From NCBI GenBank assembly GCA_015067495.1, contig SVMI01000013.1, positions 1-51,034 of the forward strand: a DNA stretch of 51,034 nt. The letters run 5' to 3'. Of the stretch, positions 32,682 to 41,226 are shown in pieces (position 1 is the first letter of the stretch; each line of letters opens with the position of its first letter). The notes beneath the pieces are model-generated. The model was not told the origin of the DNA. It made no database searches and was given only the letters and a program-made list of their open reading frames with translations. Source of the stretch: Oscillospiraceae bacterium. GTDB lineage: Bacteria; Bacillota; Clostridia; Oscillospirales; Oscillospiraceae. Position numbers and translations under genes: made by a program.

Positions 32682-34964
32682 ATGATTCAGAGTATTATCA
32701 AGCGCGACGGTCGCGTGGTCCTTTATGACCAGAACAAGATCGCCGCTGCTATTTTGAAGGCGATGGAGGTTTCCGGCGAGGGCAACGCTGCCGATGCAGC
32801 CCGTGTTGCCAACGATGTCCAGCGGGAGCTGGAGAGCAAATTCCTGTCGGATTCGCCCCACATTGAGCTGATCCAAGACCTTGTTGAGCAGCAGCTGATG
32901 AACCACGGCTTCAACGCCGCTGCCAAGGCATACATCCTCTACCGCGCCAACCGTACCCGCGCCAGAGAGGCAAGCACCTCCCTGATGAAGACCATCGATG
33001 AGATCACCAATATCGATGCCCGCATCAGCGACATGAAGCGTGACAACGCCAATATTGACGGCAATACCGCCATGGGTTCCATGCTTCAGATCGGCGCAGC
33101 CGGTGCAAAGGCGTACAACGAGATGTACCTGCTCCGTCCCGAGCATGCCAAGGCATACCGGGAGGGCGACATCCACATCCACGATTTTGATTTTTACAGC
33201 CTTACCACCACTTGCTGCCAGATCGACATTCTGAAGCTGTTCCACGGCGGCTTTTCCACCGGTCACGGCTATCTGCGTGAGCCGCAGAGCATTCAGAGCT
33301 ACGCGGCACTGGCAGCCATCGCCATCCAGTCCAACCAGAATGACCAGCACGGCGGTCAGTCTATTCCCAACTTCGACTATGCCATGGCAGAGGGCGTTGC
33401 CAAGACCTATCGCAAGGCGTTCTCCCGCCGCCTGAGAGATGTGATCGAGGATTATTTTGACCTTCCCGACGAGGCGGAAGCTATTGGTGCCATTATCGCC
33501 GGGGCAGAGGCCGCCACCGGCGAAACTGCCAAGCTGGTAAGCGCGCCCTCCTATGTGGAAGCGGTGGTCAAGGGTCTCTGCGAGCATTATGAAATGTCCG
33601 CTGAGATGGCGCACAAGATGGTCGAGCGCTCCGCAAAGCGTTCCGAGCTGAAGACCGACCGGGACACCAAGCAGGCAATGGAGGGCTTTGTCCACAATCT
33701 GAACACCATGCACTCCCGTGCCGGTGCTCAGACACCCTTCTCCTCCATCAACTACGGCACGGACACCACCCCCGAGGGTCGCATGGTCATCCGCAACATC
33801 CTGCTGGCACTGGAAGCCGGTCTGGGTCACGGCGAGACCTGCATTTTCCCCATCCATATTTTCAAGGTCAAGGAAGGCGTCAACTACAACGAGACCGATC
33901 CCAACTATGATCTGTTCCGTCTGAGCATGCGGGTCAGCGCAAAGCGTCTGTTCCCCAATTACACGTTCCTTGATTCCCCCTTCAACCTGCAGTATTATGT
34001 GCCGGGTCGTCCTGAGACCGAGGTGGCAACCATGGGCTGCCGTACCCGTGTTATGGGTAACGTCTATGATCCCAGCCGTCAGATCGCCTACAGCCGTGGC
34101 AATCTGTCCTTCACCTCTATCAACCTGCCCCGCATCGCCATCGAAAGCAAGGGCGACGAGAAGCTGTTCTATGAGAAGCTGGATGCTATGCTGGAGCTGG
34201 TTGCCCAGCAGATGCTGGATCGCTTTGAGATTCAGGCAAGCAAGCACATCTACAACTACCCCTTCCTGATGGGTCAGGGCGTGTGGCTGGATGCGGACAA
34301 GCTCAATCTGCAGGATGACCTGCGTGAGGTGCTGAAGCACGGCACGCTGTCCATCGGCTTTATCGGTCTGGCAGAAGCACTGACGGCACTTTACGGTCAG
34401 CACCACGGTCAGAGCGAGGAGCTGCAGCAAAAGGGTCTGGAGATCATCGGCTTCATGAGAAAGTACTGTGATCGCCGCTCCCAAGAGCTGCAGATGAACA
34501 TCACCCTGCTGGGTACGCCCGCAGAGGGACTGTCCGGCCGCTTCATCCGCATGGACCAGAAGCGCTTCGGCAAGATCCCCGGCGTTACCGACCGGGAGTA
34601 CTACACCAACAGCTTCCACGTTCCTGTCTGGTATCCCATTTCCGTTTACGACAAGATCCGTCTGGAAGCACCTTACCACGCACTGTGCAACGCCGGTCAC
34701 ATCAGCTATGTGGAGCTGGACGGCGATACCGCACACAATGTGGAAGCCTTCGAGTCCGTTGTCCGCTGCATGCATGACTTCGGCATCGGCTACGGCTCTA
34801 TCAACCACCCCGTTGACCGCGATCCCATCTGTGGCTATGTGGGTATCATCGGTGATGTTTGCCCCCGCTGCGGTCGCCGCGAGGGTGAGCAGATCTCTCA
34901 GGAGAGAGTGGACGAGCTGAGAAGAATGTATCCTGAAATGCCCGCATTTCAGGGAATTACTTAA
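32682..34964 (+). CDS. nrdD: Anaerobic ribonucleoside-triphosphate reductase, main chain
   Basis: The 760-residue class III reductase begins with an ATP-cone (IKRDGRVVLYDQNKIAAAI) and a (beta/alpha)10 barrel with EGDIHIHDFDFYSLTTTCCQ, SSINYGTDTTPEGR and the active-site cysteine in VATMGCRTRVMGN. A zinc motif (CGYVGIIGDVCPRCG) ends the chain. The glycyl-radical segment normally at the C terminus is absent: translation stops at 34962-34964 and that segment is encoded in the next ORF. The ATG at 32682 has only a weak ribosome-binding site; the open frame extending to 32595 runs through the NrdR boxes and is rejected. Confidence 0.93.
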   Translation: MIQSIIKRDGRVVLYDQNKIAAAILKAMEVSGEGNAADAARVANDVQRELESKFLSDSPHIELIQDLVEQQLMNHGFNAAAKAYILYRANRTRAREASTSLMKTIDEITNIDARISDMKRDNANIDGNTAMGSMLQIGAAGAKAYNEMYLLRPEHAKAYREGDIHIHDFDFYSLTTTCCQIDILKLFHGGFSTGHGYLREPQSIQSYAALAAIAIQSNQNDQHGGQSIPNFDYAMAEGVAKTYRKAFSRRLRDVIEDYFDLPDEAEAIGAIIAGAEAATGETAKLVSAPSYVEAVVKGLCEHYEMSAEMAHKMVERSAKRSELKTDRDTKQAMEGFVHNLNTMHSRAGAQTPFSSINYGTDTTPEGRMVIRNILLALEAGLGHGETCIFPIHIFKVKEGVNYNETDPNYDLFRLSMRVSAKRLFPNYTFLDSPFNLQYYVPGRPETEVATMGCRTRVMGNVYDPSRQIAYSRGNLSFTSINLPRIAIESKGDEKLFYEKLDAMLELVAQQMLDRFEIQASKHIYNYPFLMGQGVWLDADKLNLQDDLREVLKHGTLSIGFIGLAEALTALYGQHHGQSEELQQKGLEIIGFMRKYCDRRSQELQMNITLLGTPAEGLSGRFIRMDQKRFGKIPGVTDREYYTNSFHVPVWYPISVYDKIRLEAPYHALCNAGHISYVELDGDTAHNVEAFESVVRCMHDFGIGYGSINHPVDRDPICGYVGIIGDVCPRCGRREGEQISQERVDELRRMYPEMPAFQGIT

Positions 34965-34976
34965 GGAGGAATTACC

Positions 34977-35138
34977 ATGACAATCCAAACCTACAACGAA
35001 AAACTGGGTCAGGGTGTCGGCTTTGAGCGCATCCGCAGAATCACCGGCTATCTGGTCGGTACCATGGACAAGTGGAACGATGCCAAGCGCGCTGAGGAGC
35101 GTGACCGTGTGAAGCACGGCTTGAACAAGGATGCTTAA
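34977..35138 (+). CDS. Glycyl-radical tail polypeptide of NrdD (53 aa)
   Basis: This short ORF encodes FERIRRITGYLVGTMDKWND followed by AKRAEERDRVKHG, which matches the glycyl-radical C terminus of class III reductases (RxxGYL with the radical glycine, then the RVKH tail). It has its own AAGGAGGA site (34963-34970) overlapping the nrdD stop, and lies in the same frame as nrdD, separated by one TAA and 12 bases. It overlaps nrdG by 8 bases. A functional split subunit is more likely than a sequencing error, given the dedicated ribosome-binding site and new ATG. Confidence 0.85.
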   Translation: MTIQTYNEKLGQGVGFERIRRITGYLVGTMDKWNDAKRAEERDRVKHGLNKDA

Positions 35139-35643
35139 TTTATCCGGCATCGTATCCGACAGCATCGTAGACGGACCGGGCATCCGTACCTGCATTTTCA
35201 GTCAGGGATGCCCCCACCATTGCCACGGCTGCCACAACCCGGAGACGTGGGCATTCGGCTGCGGCACGGATATGGAAGAGGAGCAGCTCCTTGCGATTGT
35301 GCAAAGCAATCCGCTGTGTAAGGGTGTGACCTTTTCCGGCGGCGAGCCATTTGCCCAACCAGAGGGCTTTGCCCGGCTTGCCAAAATGCTGAAGCAGCAC
35401 GGCTACGAGGTGGCATCTTATTCCGGCTACACCTTCGAGCAGCTTCTGCAAGGCAGCGAGGATCAGCGCAAGCTGCTTCAGTCCATTGATGTGCTGATCG
35501 ACGGACCGTTTGTGCTGGCGGAAAAAAGTCTCGAGCTTTGCTATCGGGGCAGCCGCAACCAGCGAATTTTGAACGTACCGGCAAGCCTTGCCGCAGGGCA
35601 GGCGGTGCCGATGCCAAAGGGTCGCTGGACGGGCGAATTCTGA
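35131..35643 (+). CDS. nrdG: Anaerobic ribonucleotide reductase activating protein
   Basis: The 170-residue radical-SAM enzyme uses S-adenosylmethionine and a 4Fe-4S cluster to make the glycyl radical on NrdD. The cluster motif is QGCPHHCHGCHNP (CxxxCxxC), preceded by SIVDGPGIRTCIF, with KGVTFSGGEPFAQP and VDVLIDGPFVLAEK as later signatures. It overlaps the glycyl-radical mini-ORF by 8 bases, so the three genes form one translationally coupled unit. Confidence 0.95.
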   Translation: MLNLSGIVSDSIVDGPGIRTCIFSQGCPHHCHGCHNPETWAFGCGTDMEEEQLLAIVQSNPLCKGVTFSGGEPFAQPEGFARLAKMLKQHGYEVASYSGYTFEQLLQGSEDQRKLLQSIDVLIDGPFVLAEKSLELCYRGSRNQRILNVPASLAAGQAVPMPKGRWTGEF

Positions 35644-35648
35644 TAAAG

Positions 35649-35687
35649 AAGGATCGGTTTCCATTCGGAAACCGATCCTTTTGTTTA
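35649..35687 (+). terminator. Terminator of the nrdD-nrdG operon
   Basis: A 14-bp stem (AAGGATCGGTTTCC / GGAAACCGATCCTT) with an ATTC loop is followed by TTGTTT. It overlaps the 3' end of the converging rhamnosidase gene. Confidence 0.85.
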
Positions 35688-37772
35688 ATTGCGGTTGAGC
35701 TGATCCAGCCACGTGACAACGTAGGCTGCAAAGCCGTGGTTGCAGCTGGCAGTGGTGCCGACATTCTCCCAAAGGGTGCCGGTGCGCTCCGCCATGTAGC
35801 CAAAGTAGCCGAGAATATTCTCCCGTGCCTTCTCGTATTCCCCTACACGCATCATAAAATCAAGGCGCAGGTAGTTGCCGATGAAGGCGTTGGACTGATA
35901 GATCCGGGGATAAGTCTTTTCCGGATCACGCTGAGGACCAAAGTCGTTGAGCATGGTATTCCAAAGCTCCGGGTGGGTTTCCGGCGTGGCAATGCCGAAG
36001 TAGAAGGCATAGTACTGGCAGGTCTCGGTGGTCTCGCTGTCGATCTTCAGCGTCCCGTCCTCCTGACGCAGAGCGCGGTCCACAAAGAAGCCGTTTTGCA
36101 GGGATTGAGCGCGGACAGTGTCCTTGATGGCAGCGGACTTTTCCAAAAGCTGCGGCTTATTGTAGAGTCGTGCCACTGCGGCGAGCGCGCCGGAATAGAG
36201 CATATTGGTGGGATAATTCACATCCTGCACCAGCTTGTTTGCCATGGACCACTCCACGAAGTTCCAGCCGGGCAGCTTTTCAAGGAGTCCGTCGGCATTT
36301 TCGAAGCCACTGAACCAGCCCAGCAGCTTTTCGATGCGGGGTTCAAAGCGGTCGATCAGATCCCGGTCGCCGGAACGCTGCAGGTATTCCTCCAGCTGCA
36401 GCACAAGCCACAGCGTCCACTGGGGGATGAAGTGACCGGAGACCACGTGGTCAGAGGGGTAGCACATGGGGAGCATGCCCTCCGGCAGACCCTCGTAGCT
36501 TTCTTCATGCAGGAAGTTTTCGAGGAAGTTTTTCTCCACAAGGCTGCTGCCGGTGAGGAAGTATTCCGTCCTACCGAGGAAATAGCTGTCGCACAGCCAG
36601 CCGGCGCGCTCCCGGGAGGGGCAGTCTGTGAACAGGTCAACGCTGTTCTGGCGGTAGGTCTCGATGGCGGCATCGGCGATTTTTTTCATTTCGGGGCTAA
36701 AGATGCCGGTGTCATAGGCGACGGGAGGATGCTTGAACTCCACCATGCGAAGGTTCTCGACCCTGCAGCTGCTCTGTGCAGCCACGAGCTTGAAGTAACG
36801 CATGGTGTACACCTCGAAGAATTGCAGGTGATGTACGCCCTTGCACAGCTCGTAGCGAATGGAATTGGAGCAGCCGCCGCGGTAGGGGTTCAGTTCGCCG
36901 TCGGACAGAACCTCGTCAAACAAAACGTAAAACTCAAGATCTTCGTCGCAGGTGACATCCATGGCGATCATGCCGGTGGCGTTGTAGGGAAGCCGATAGG
37001 TGCAGTAGCTGTCGGCGGCGAAGCGTACGCCGCCAATATCCTCGGCGGGCGTAAAACGCATCTTCTGGCTGTAGTCGGTGACCACCAGCTCATATTCTGC
37101 GGGGTCGAAGTTGTTCAGACCCGGTTTGGCACTGGTAAAGGTATGGCTGCGCCAGATTTCCTCCGGCTCGAAGTAAGAAACGCTTCCGCTTTCAATGGCT
37201 TCTGCCTTGGTGCATTCAAAGAGGGGATAGCGGTTGCCCCGGGGAAGGAACGTGCCGCCGGTGACCGGGACGATGGTTTCCGTGCCGACGGTTTCATCCT
37301 GCAGATAGGTGTCGCATTCTTGGATGCGGTAGGTTTCCACAAAGGGACGCTGGGGGCTGTAACGCTGGATCTTTTGGATATAATAGGGATTCTGTTGGGC
37401 GGTGAAGCCGTCGCCGGTGCAGCAAAGTACGTTTTCGTCCGCAACGATCTCGGCGGCAAGGAAGGAGGACTGGCGGATCAGGTAGTAGCTGGTGACGTAG
37501 TAGCCGCAAACCTCAATGACAACGATATTCTTGCCATTGTGCAGCCGGGGCATCACATCATACTCGTCCACGCGGAAGTGACCGCGACCGGCGCGGGCAG
37601 GACCGTAGGCGACGAACTGACCGTTGACATACAGATTGTAAATGCCGGAGGTGGCAAGCCTGACGATGCAGCTTTCTGCCGCAGGGCGATCGATGATCGC
37701 CTTGAACCGCAGGCGCAGGTGCATTTCCTTTTCGCGACCTTCCGCCCACACGGGAACTGCTTTTTTGAACAT
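35685..37772 (-). CDS. Alpha-L-rhamnosidase-like glycosidase (GH78 type)
   Basis: The 695-residue protein has beta-sandwich domains at the N terminus (LATSGIYNLYVNGQFVAYGP, FRVDEYDVMPRLHNGKNIV) and an (alpha/alpha)6 barrel whose start carries DLFTDCPSRERAGWLCDSYF, the GH78 active-site signature. Downstream, LPGWNFVEWSMANK and TETCQYYAFYFGI supply further barrel residues. No signal peptide is visible, so it is intracellular. ATG at 37772 follows GAGAGGAAAT. It is 11 bases downstream of the serine hydrolase gene in the same operon. Confidence 0.82.
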   Translation of the reverse strand: MFKKAVPVWAEGREKEMHLRLRFKAIIDRPAAESCIVRLATSGIYNLYVNGQFVAYGPARAGRGHFRVDEYDVMPRLHNGKNIVVIEVCGYYVTSYYLIRQSSFLAAEIVADENVLCCTGDGFTAQQNPYYIQKIQRYSPQRPFVETYRIQECDTYLQDETVGTETIVPVTGGTFLPRGNRYPLFECTKAEAIESGSVSYFEPEEIWRSHTFTSAKPGLNNFDPAEYELVVTDYSQKMRFTPAEDIGGVRFAADSYCTYRLPYNATGMIAMDVTCDEDLEFYVLFDEVLSDGELNPYRGGCSNSIRYELCKGVHHLQFFEVYTMRYFKLVAAQSSCRVENLRMVEFKHPPVAYDTGIFSPEMKKIADAAIETYRQNSVDLFTDCPSRERAGWLCDSYFLGRTEYFLTGSSLVEKNFLENFLHEESYEGLPEGMLPMCYPSDHVVSGHFIPQWTLWLVLQLEEYLQRSGDRDLIDRFEPRIEKLLGWFSGFENADGLLEKLPGWNFVEWSMANKLVQDVNYPTNMLYSGALAAVARLYNKPQLLEKSAAIKDTVRAQSLQNGFFVDRALRQEDGTLKIDSETTETCQYYAFYFGIATPETHPELWNTMLNDFGPQRDPEKTYPRIYQSNAFIGNYLRLDFMMRVGEYEKARENILGYFGYMAERTGTLWENVGTTASCNHGFAAYVVTWLDQLNRN

Positions 37773-37783
37773 AGTATTTCCTC

Positions 37784-38923
37784 TCACTTCATGGAAGCCA
37801 TGACGTCGGCTTCAAATTCCAGCGCGGCAGGCTCGCCAGAGCCGCCGCCGTTTTCCAGATTCATCATGTAAACGCAGGTGATGTCGTTAACGGGATCGAC
37901 CCAGAAGTGGGTGCCATAAGAGCCGCTCCAGCCGTAAGCACCCTTGGGAAGGGTCTGTCCGTCCAGACAGCAGCGCATGGAAAGTCCCCAGCCCAGCACC
38001 TGCTTTTCGCCGGTGAGGGAAACTGCCACCTGATGGGTGCGCATCTGTTTGACGGTCTCGTTCTCAAGGAAACGGTGACCGTTAAACGTACCCTCGTTCA
38101 GGAGCATCTGGGCAAATTTATGGTAGTCCGCCATGGTGGAGAACAGACCTGCGCCGCCGGCGACAAAGCCCTCGCCGCCACTGAGATGTCCCGTCAGAGG
38201 GGAGATATCGGTCATGACAAATTCGCCGGTGGAGCTGTTGACAAAATCAACAGTGCGCGCGATCTGATCCTCATTGGGGCAGTAGGTGGTGTCCACCATG
38301 CCCAGCGGATCGAGGAAATGCTCCTGAATATAAGCGTCATAAGGTGTGCCGGTGATCACTTCCACCAAATGGGCAAGGACGTCAAAGCCCCAGTAGGGGC
38401 TGTAGGCACGGGTAGTGCCGGGGTGGAACTCCAGAACGCCCTTGGCGTAGTTCTCCACAGACTCGGCAAGGCTTCTGACCCGGGGGATGTACTCGTACTG
38501 GATGGCGGCGGTACTGCCACTGCCGATGCCGCTGCCGTGGTACAGAAGATGTCTTGGGGTGACGGCAAAGCGGGCAGGCTCGGTGGCGATGATCCTGCCG
38601 TTTTCGATTTTGGTTGCGACCTCCAGCTTTTCAAAGGAGGGCAGCCACTTGTAAATGGGATCGTCCAATCCGATCAGACCCTTTTCTACCTGCTGCATCA
38701 GTGCTGCGCCGCAGATGGGCTTGGTCATGGATGCAAGGCGAAAGACGGAGTCAGGCTTCAGCGGGGTGGTCTTCTTCACATCTGCAGTGCCGATGGTATC
38801 GGTCCACAGCAGCTGATCTCTGTCCCAAATGCCGCAGATGCTGCCGGTGAAGTAGTTGTCAGCAACACGCTTTTCGTTGTGTGCGCGGTAAAGGTCGGTC
38901 AGTTTTTGAAAATCGATCATCAT
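37784..38923 (-). CDS. Serine hydrolase, class C beta-lactamase family
   Basis: The 379-residue protein shows the family motifs SMTK (FRLASMTKPICGAA, the nucleophilic Ser and Lys), a tyrosine motif in RAYSPYWGFDVLAHLVE and a late GAYGWSGSYGTHFWVDP in the place of the KTG box. Intracellular members act as esterases or transesterases rather than penicillin-interactive enzymes; no signal peptide is seen. With a rhamnosidase downstream, a sugar esterase is plausible. ATG at 38923 follows AAGGAGA. It is the first gene of the two-gene operon. Confidence 0.85.
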   Translation of the reverse strand: MMIDFQKLTDLYRAHNEKRVADNYFTGSICGIWDRDQLLWTDTIGTADVKKTTPLKPDSVFRLASMTKPICGAALMQQVEKGLIGLDDPIYKWLPSFEKLEVATKIENGRIIATEPARFAVTPRHLLYHGSGIGSGSTAAIQYEYIPRVRSLAESVENYAKGVLEFHPGTTRAYSPYWGFDVLAHLVEVITGTPYDAYIQEHFLDPLGMVDTTYCPNEDQIARTVDFVNSSTGEFVMTDISPLTGHLSGGEGFVAGGAGLFSTMADYHKFAQMLLNEGTFNGHRFLENETVKQMRTHQVAVSLTGEKQVLGWGLSMRCCLDGQTLPKGAYGWSGSYGTHFWVDPVNDITCVYMMNLENGGGSGEPAALEFEADVMASMK

Positions 38924-38980
38924 GAAATGTCTCCTTCCGATCTGAAAAGGATTGTTTTTTGGGGGAGTGCTTGTAAGGGA

Positions 38981-39009
38981 ATCATACCACAGCGGCATTC
39001 TAATTGCAA
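38981..39009 (-). promoter_or_regulatory. Promoter of the serine hydrolase/rhamnosidase operon
   Basis: Minus strand TTGCAA (39009-39004), 17 bases, TATGAT (38986-38981). The layout is the same as in the GH43 operon promoter. Confidence 0.7.
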
Positions 39010-39062
39010 GGAAAAATGCACAAAAATAGCTTGATTTGCAACACTTTTTTTGACCGTACAGG

Positions 39063-39091
39063 TTGACTTTGATGTGCAGAATCACTATAAT
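39063..39091 (+). promoter_or_regulatory. Promoter of the 2-hydroxyacid dehydrogenase gene
   Basis: TTGACT (39063-39068), 17 bases, TATAAT (39086-39091), 62 bases before the ATG at 39154. Confidence 0.8.
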
Positions 39092-39153
39092 GAGAACGAA
39101 GAGTGAGCAACCATCTTCTTCGGTTGTATCAATAATGAAAAGGAGCGTTTTCT

Positions 39154-40206
39154 ATGAATATTCTGGTTTTGAATACCTTCGGCTCGGATCGCGATACCAA
39201 CACCTTCTACGCTGAGGATGTCCGTGAAGCACTGGCGCAGCTGGGCAATGTGGACTATCTGAAGTACGAGCGCACCGAGGCTGGCTATGAGGAGCTGAAG
39301 CGGCGTATCGTCGGCGTGGACGTCATGTTCACCGGCTGGGGCGTTCCCAAGCTGGGCGAGGATTTCTATGAAGCAGCCAAGGAGCTGAAGATCATTGCAC
39401 ATACCGGCGGCACCGTTGCAGACATGGTGGACGAGAACTTCATCAAGCGCGGCGACATCCGCATTCTCTCCGGCAACAATTACTACGCAGAGTCCGTCGC
39501 ATCCGCGACCATTTGCTACATCCTGCTGGCACTGCGCAAGCTGTACAGAACCCTGAAGATTACCGAGGAGAAGGGCTGGTTCCATATCGACTACAACCGC
39601 GGTCTGCGCAAGAGAATCGTGGGTCTTGTCAGCTTCGGCATGATCTCCAAGCATGTGGCAAGAATGCTGCAGCCCTTTGACTGCAAGGTCAAGGTCTGGA
39701 GCGGTCACACCATTTCCGACGAGGATAAGGCAAAGTACAACATCGAGCAGTGCAGCCTTGAAGAGCTGTTCTCCACCTGCGATGTGGTTTCCGTCCACTC
39801 CGGTCTGAGCGAAAAGACCTTCCATTTGGTGGACGAAAGACTGCTGGGCATGATGAAGCAGGATGCTCTGCTGGTCAACACTGCCCGCGGTGCGGTCATC
39901 GACGAGGCTGCCCTTGAGCCGGTGGTGCAATCCGGCAAGATCAGCGCGATTTTGGACGTATTTGAGGTTGAGCCGCTGCCTATGGACTCCAAGCTCCGCG
40001 GTCTTGACAATGTGATCATCGTTCCCCATGACGGCGGTCCCACCATCGACGTACACCATCTGGTCACGCTGGGTCTCATTGACGATGTCCGCAAGTTCTT
40101 CAACGGCGAGACCGAGCTGGAGAACGAGATCTCCGTGGACTATGCCAAGAACATGACCAGCAACGCGGTCGTCCGCAAGGCATACGAAAGCCGCCAGAAA
40201 AAGTGA
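39154..40206 (+). CDS. D-2-hydroxyacid dehydrogenase family protein, 350 aa
   Basis: The protein has the NAD-binding and catalytic pattern of D-isomer 2-hydroxyacid dehydrogenases: VNTARGAVIDEAAL with catalytic Arg, ILDVFEVEPLP with Glu and IIVPHDGGPTID with His. The dinucleotide loop, GLVSFGMISKHVARML, departs from the usual GxGxxG, having SFGMI, so cofactor binding may be altered. The N-terminal substrate domain (IIAHTGGTVADMVDENF) is typical. It is monocistronic; ATG at 39154 follows AAAGGAG. The substrate is unknown; a sugar acid or ketoacid fits the locus. Confidence 0.85.
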   Translation: MNILVLNTFGSDRDTNTFYAEDVREALAQLGNVDYLKYERTEAGYEELKRRIVGVDVMFTGWGVPKLGEDFYEAAKELKIIAHTGGTVADMVDENFIKRGDIRILSGNNYYAESVASATICYILLALRKLYRTLKITEEKGWFHIDYNRGLRKRIVGLVSFGMISKHVARMLQPFDCKVKVWSGHTISDEDKAKYNIEQCSLEELFSTCDVVSVHSGLSEKTFHLVDERLLGMMKQDALLVNTARGAVIDEAALEPVVQSGKISAILDVFEVEPLPMDSKLRGLDNVIIVPHDGGPTIDVHHLVTLGLIDDVRKFFNGETELENEISVDYAKNMTSNAVVRKAYESRQKK

Positions 40207-40220
40207 TCTGAAAAATGTGA

Positions 40221-40257
40221 AGAGCCGGTTTCCTCGGAAACCGGCTCTATTCTTTTA
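40221..40257. terminator. Bidirectional terminator between convergent dehydrogenase genes
   Basis: AGAGCCGGTTTCC pairs with GGAAACCGGCTCT, followed by ATTCTTTTAT; the other strand also ends T-rich. Confidence 0.85.
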
Positions 40258-41214
40258 TAATCCGTTGACAATGCTTTCGGGGCGGTTGCCGTCGAGAAAA
40301 CGAAGGACGTTGTTCGTCACTTCTTCGTGCAGGGCAGCAGCACCTTCAATGGTGTTCCATGCCACATGAGGCGTCAGTGTGACCTGCTTCATGTGCAGGA
40401 TGCGCGGATCGATGTTGCCGCTTTCGTCCTCGAAAACGTCCAGACCCGCGCCGGCGATCGTACCGTTTTCCAGCGCGTCGATCAGTTCCTTTTCGTTGAC
40501 CAGACCGCCGCGGCTGGTGTTGACAAAGACAGCATCCGGCTTCATCTGCGCAAATTGCGCCGCACCCATCATGTGACGGGTCTGCTCATTCAGGGGCAGA
40601 TGCAGCGTCACATAGTCGGCACGGGGGAGCAGTTCTTCCAAGGTCACCTTTTCGGCGCGGTACGCGGCTGCGGCTTCCTCGGTGACGTAGGGATCGTAGA
40701 CGATCGCCTTCAAGCCGAAAGCGTTGGTGCGCTCGCAGACGCACTTCGCGATCTTGCCGAAGCCGATAAAGCCGATGGTCTTGCCGGCAAGGCGGCGGGA
40801 TGCGCCCATTTTGGAGGTGTCCCACATACCGTCACGGACACAGTCGTTCATGTAGGTCAAGCGCTTGGCGCAGGACAGCAGCAGCGACAGAGCATGCTCT
40901 GCGACATCCGTCACGCCGTAATTGGGCGCGTTGCAGACGAAAATGCCCTTTGCAGCGGCATATTTTGCGTCTACGTTGTCGTAGCCGATGCCGTAGCGGA
41001 TGATCAGCTTGCAGTTTTTCAGGGAGTCGATGACCTCCCGGTCGATGGCGATGTCGGAGAACAGCACCACGTCCGCGTCGCTCACAGCGGCTTTGACGTC
41101 TGCTTTGGTGCGTGCACCGGAGATGATGAATTCCGAATCAGATCTTGCGGCAAAGGTGGCTGTTTCAAAGCTCAAAGCCGCAGGATTGGTGCTTAAACAG
41201 ACAATTTTCTTCAT
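40255..41214 (-). CDS. D-2-hydroxyacid dehydrogenase (SerA-like), 319 aa
   Basis: All family landmarks are present: LIIRYGIGYDNVDAKYAAAK in the substrate domain, the Rossmann loop TIGFIGFGKIAKCVCER (GxGxxx), catalytic Arg in FVNTSRGGLVNEKELIDAL, Glu in AGLDVFEDE and His in LTPHVAWNT. It probably reduces or oxidises a 2-keto/2-hydroxy acid derived from sugar breakdown. Start at 41214. It is the last gene of the GntR operon, 13 bases after the metallo-beta-lactamase-fold gene. Confidence 0.88.
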   Translation of the reverse strand: MKKIVCLSTNPAALSFETATFAARSDSEFIISGARTKADVKAAVSDADVVLFSDIAIDREVIDSLKNCKLIIRYGIGYDNVDAKYAAAKGIFVCNAPNYGVTDVAEHALSLLLSCAKRLTYMNDCVRDGMWDTSKMGASRRLAGKTIGFIGFGKIAKCVCERTNAFGLKAIVYDPYVTEEAAAAYRAEKVTLEELLPRADYVTLHLPLNEQTRHMMGAAQFAQMKPDAVFVNTSRGGLVNEKELIDALENGTIAGAGLDVFEDESGNIDPRILHMKQVTLTPHVAWNTIEGAAALHEEVTNNVLRFLDGNRPESIVNGL

Positions 41215-41226
41215 GGTAACCCTCGT

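Noticed and set aside
32553..35195. 880-codon minus-strand open frame
   Set aside because: It mirrors nrdD, the radical mini-ORF and part of nrdG, which are certain. The bias toward codons ending in G or C simply leaves the opposite frame open.
35538..37871. 777-codon plus-strand open frame opposite the rhamnosidase-like gene
   Set aside because: No domain, no ribosome-binding site, and it crosses the nrdG terminator and the convergent gene.
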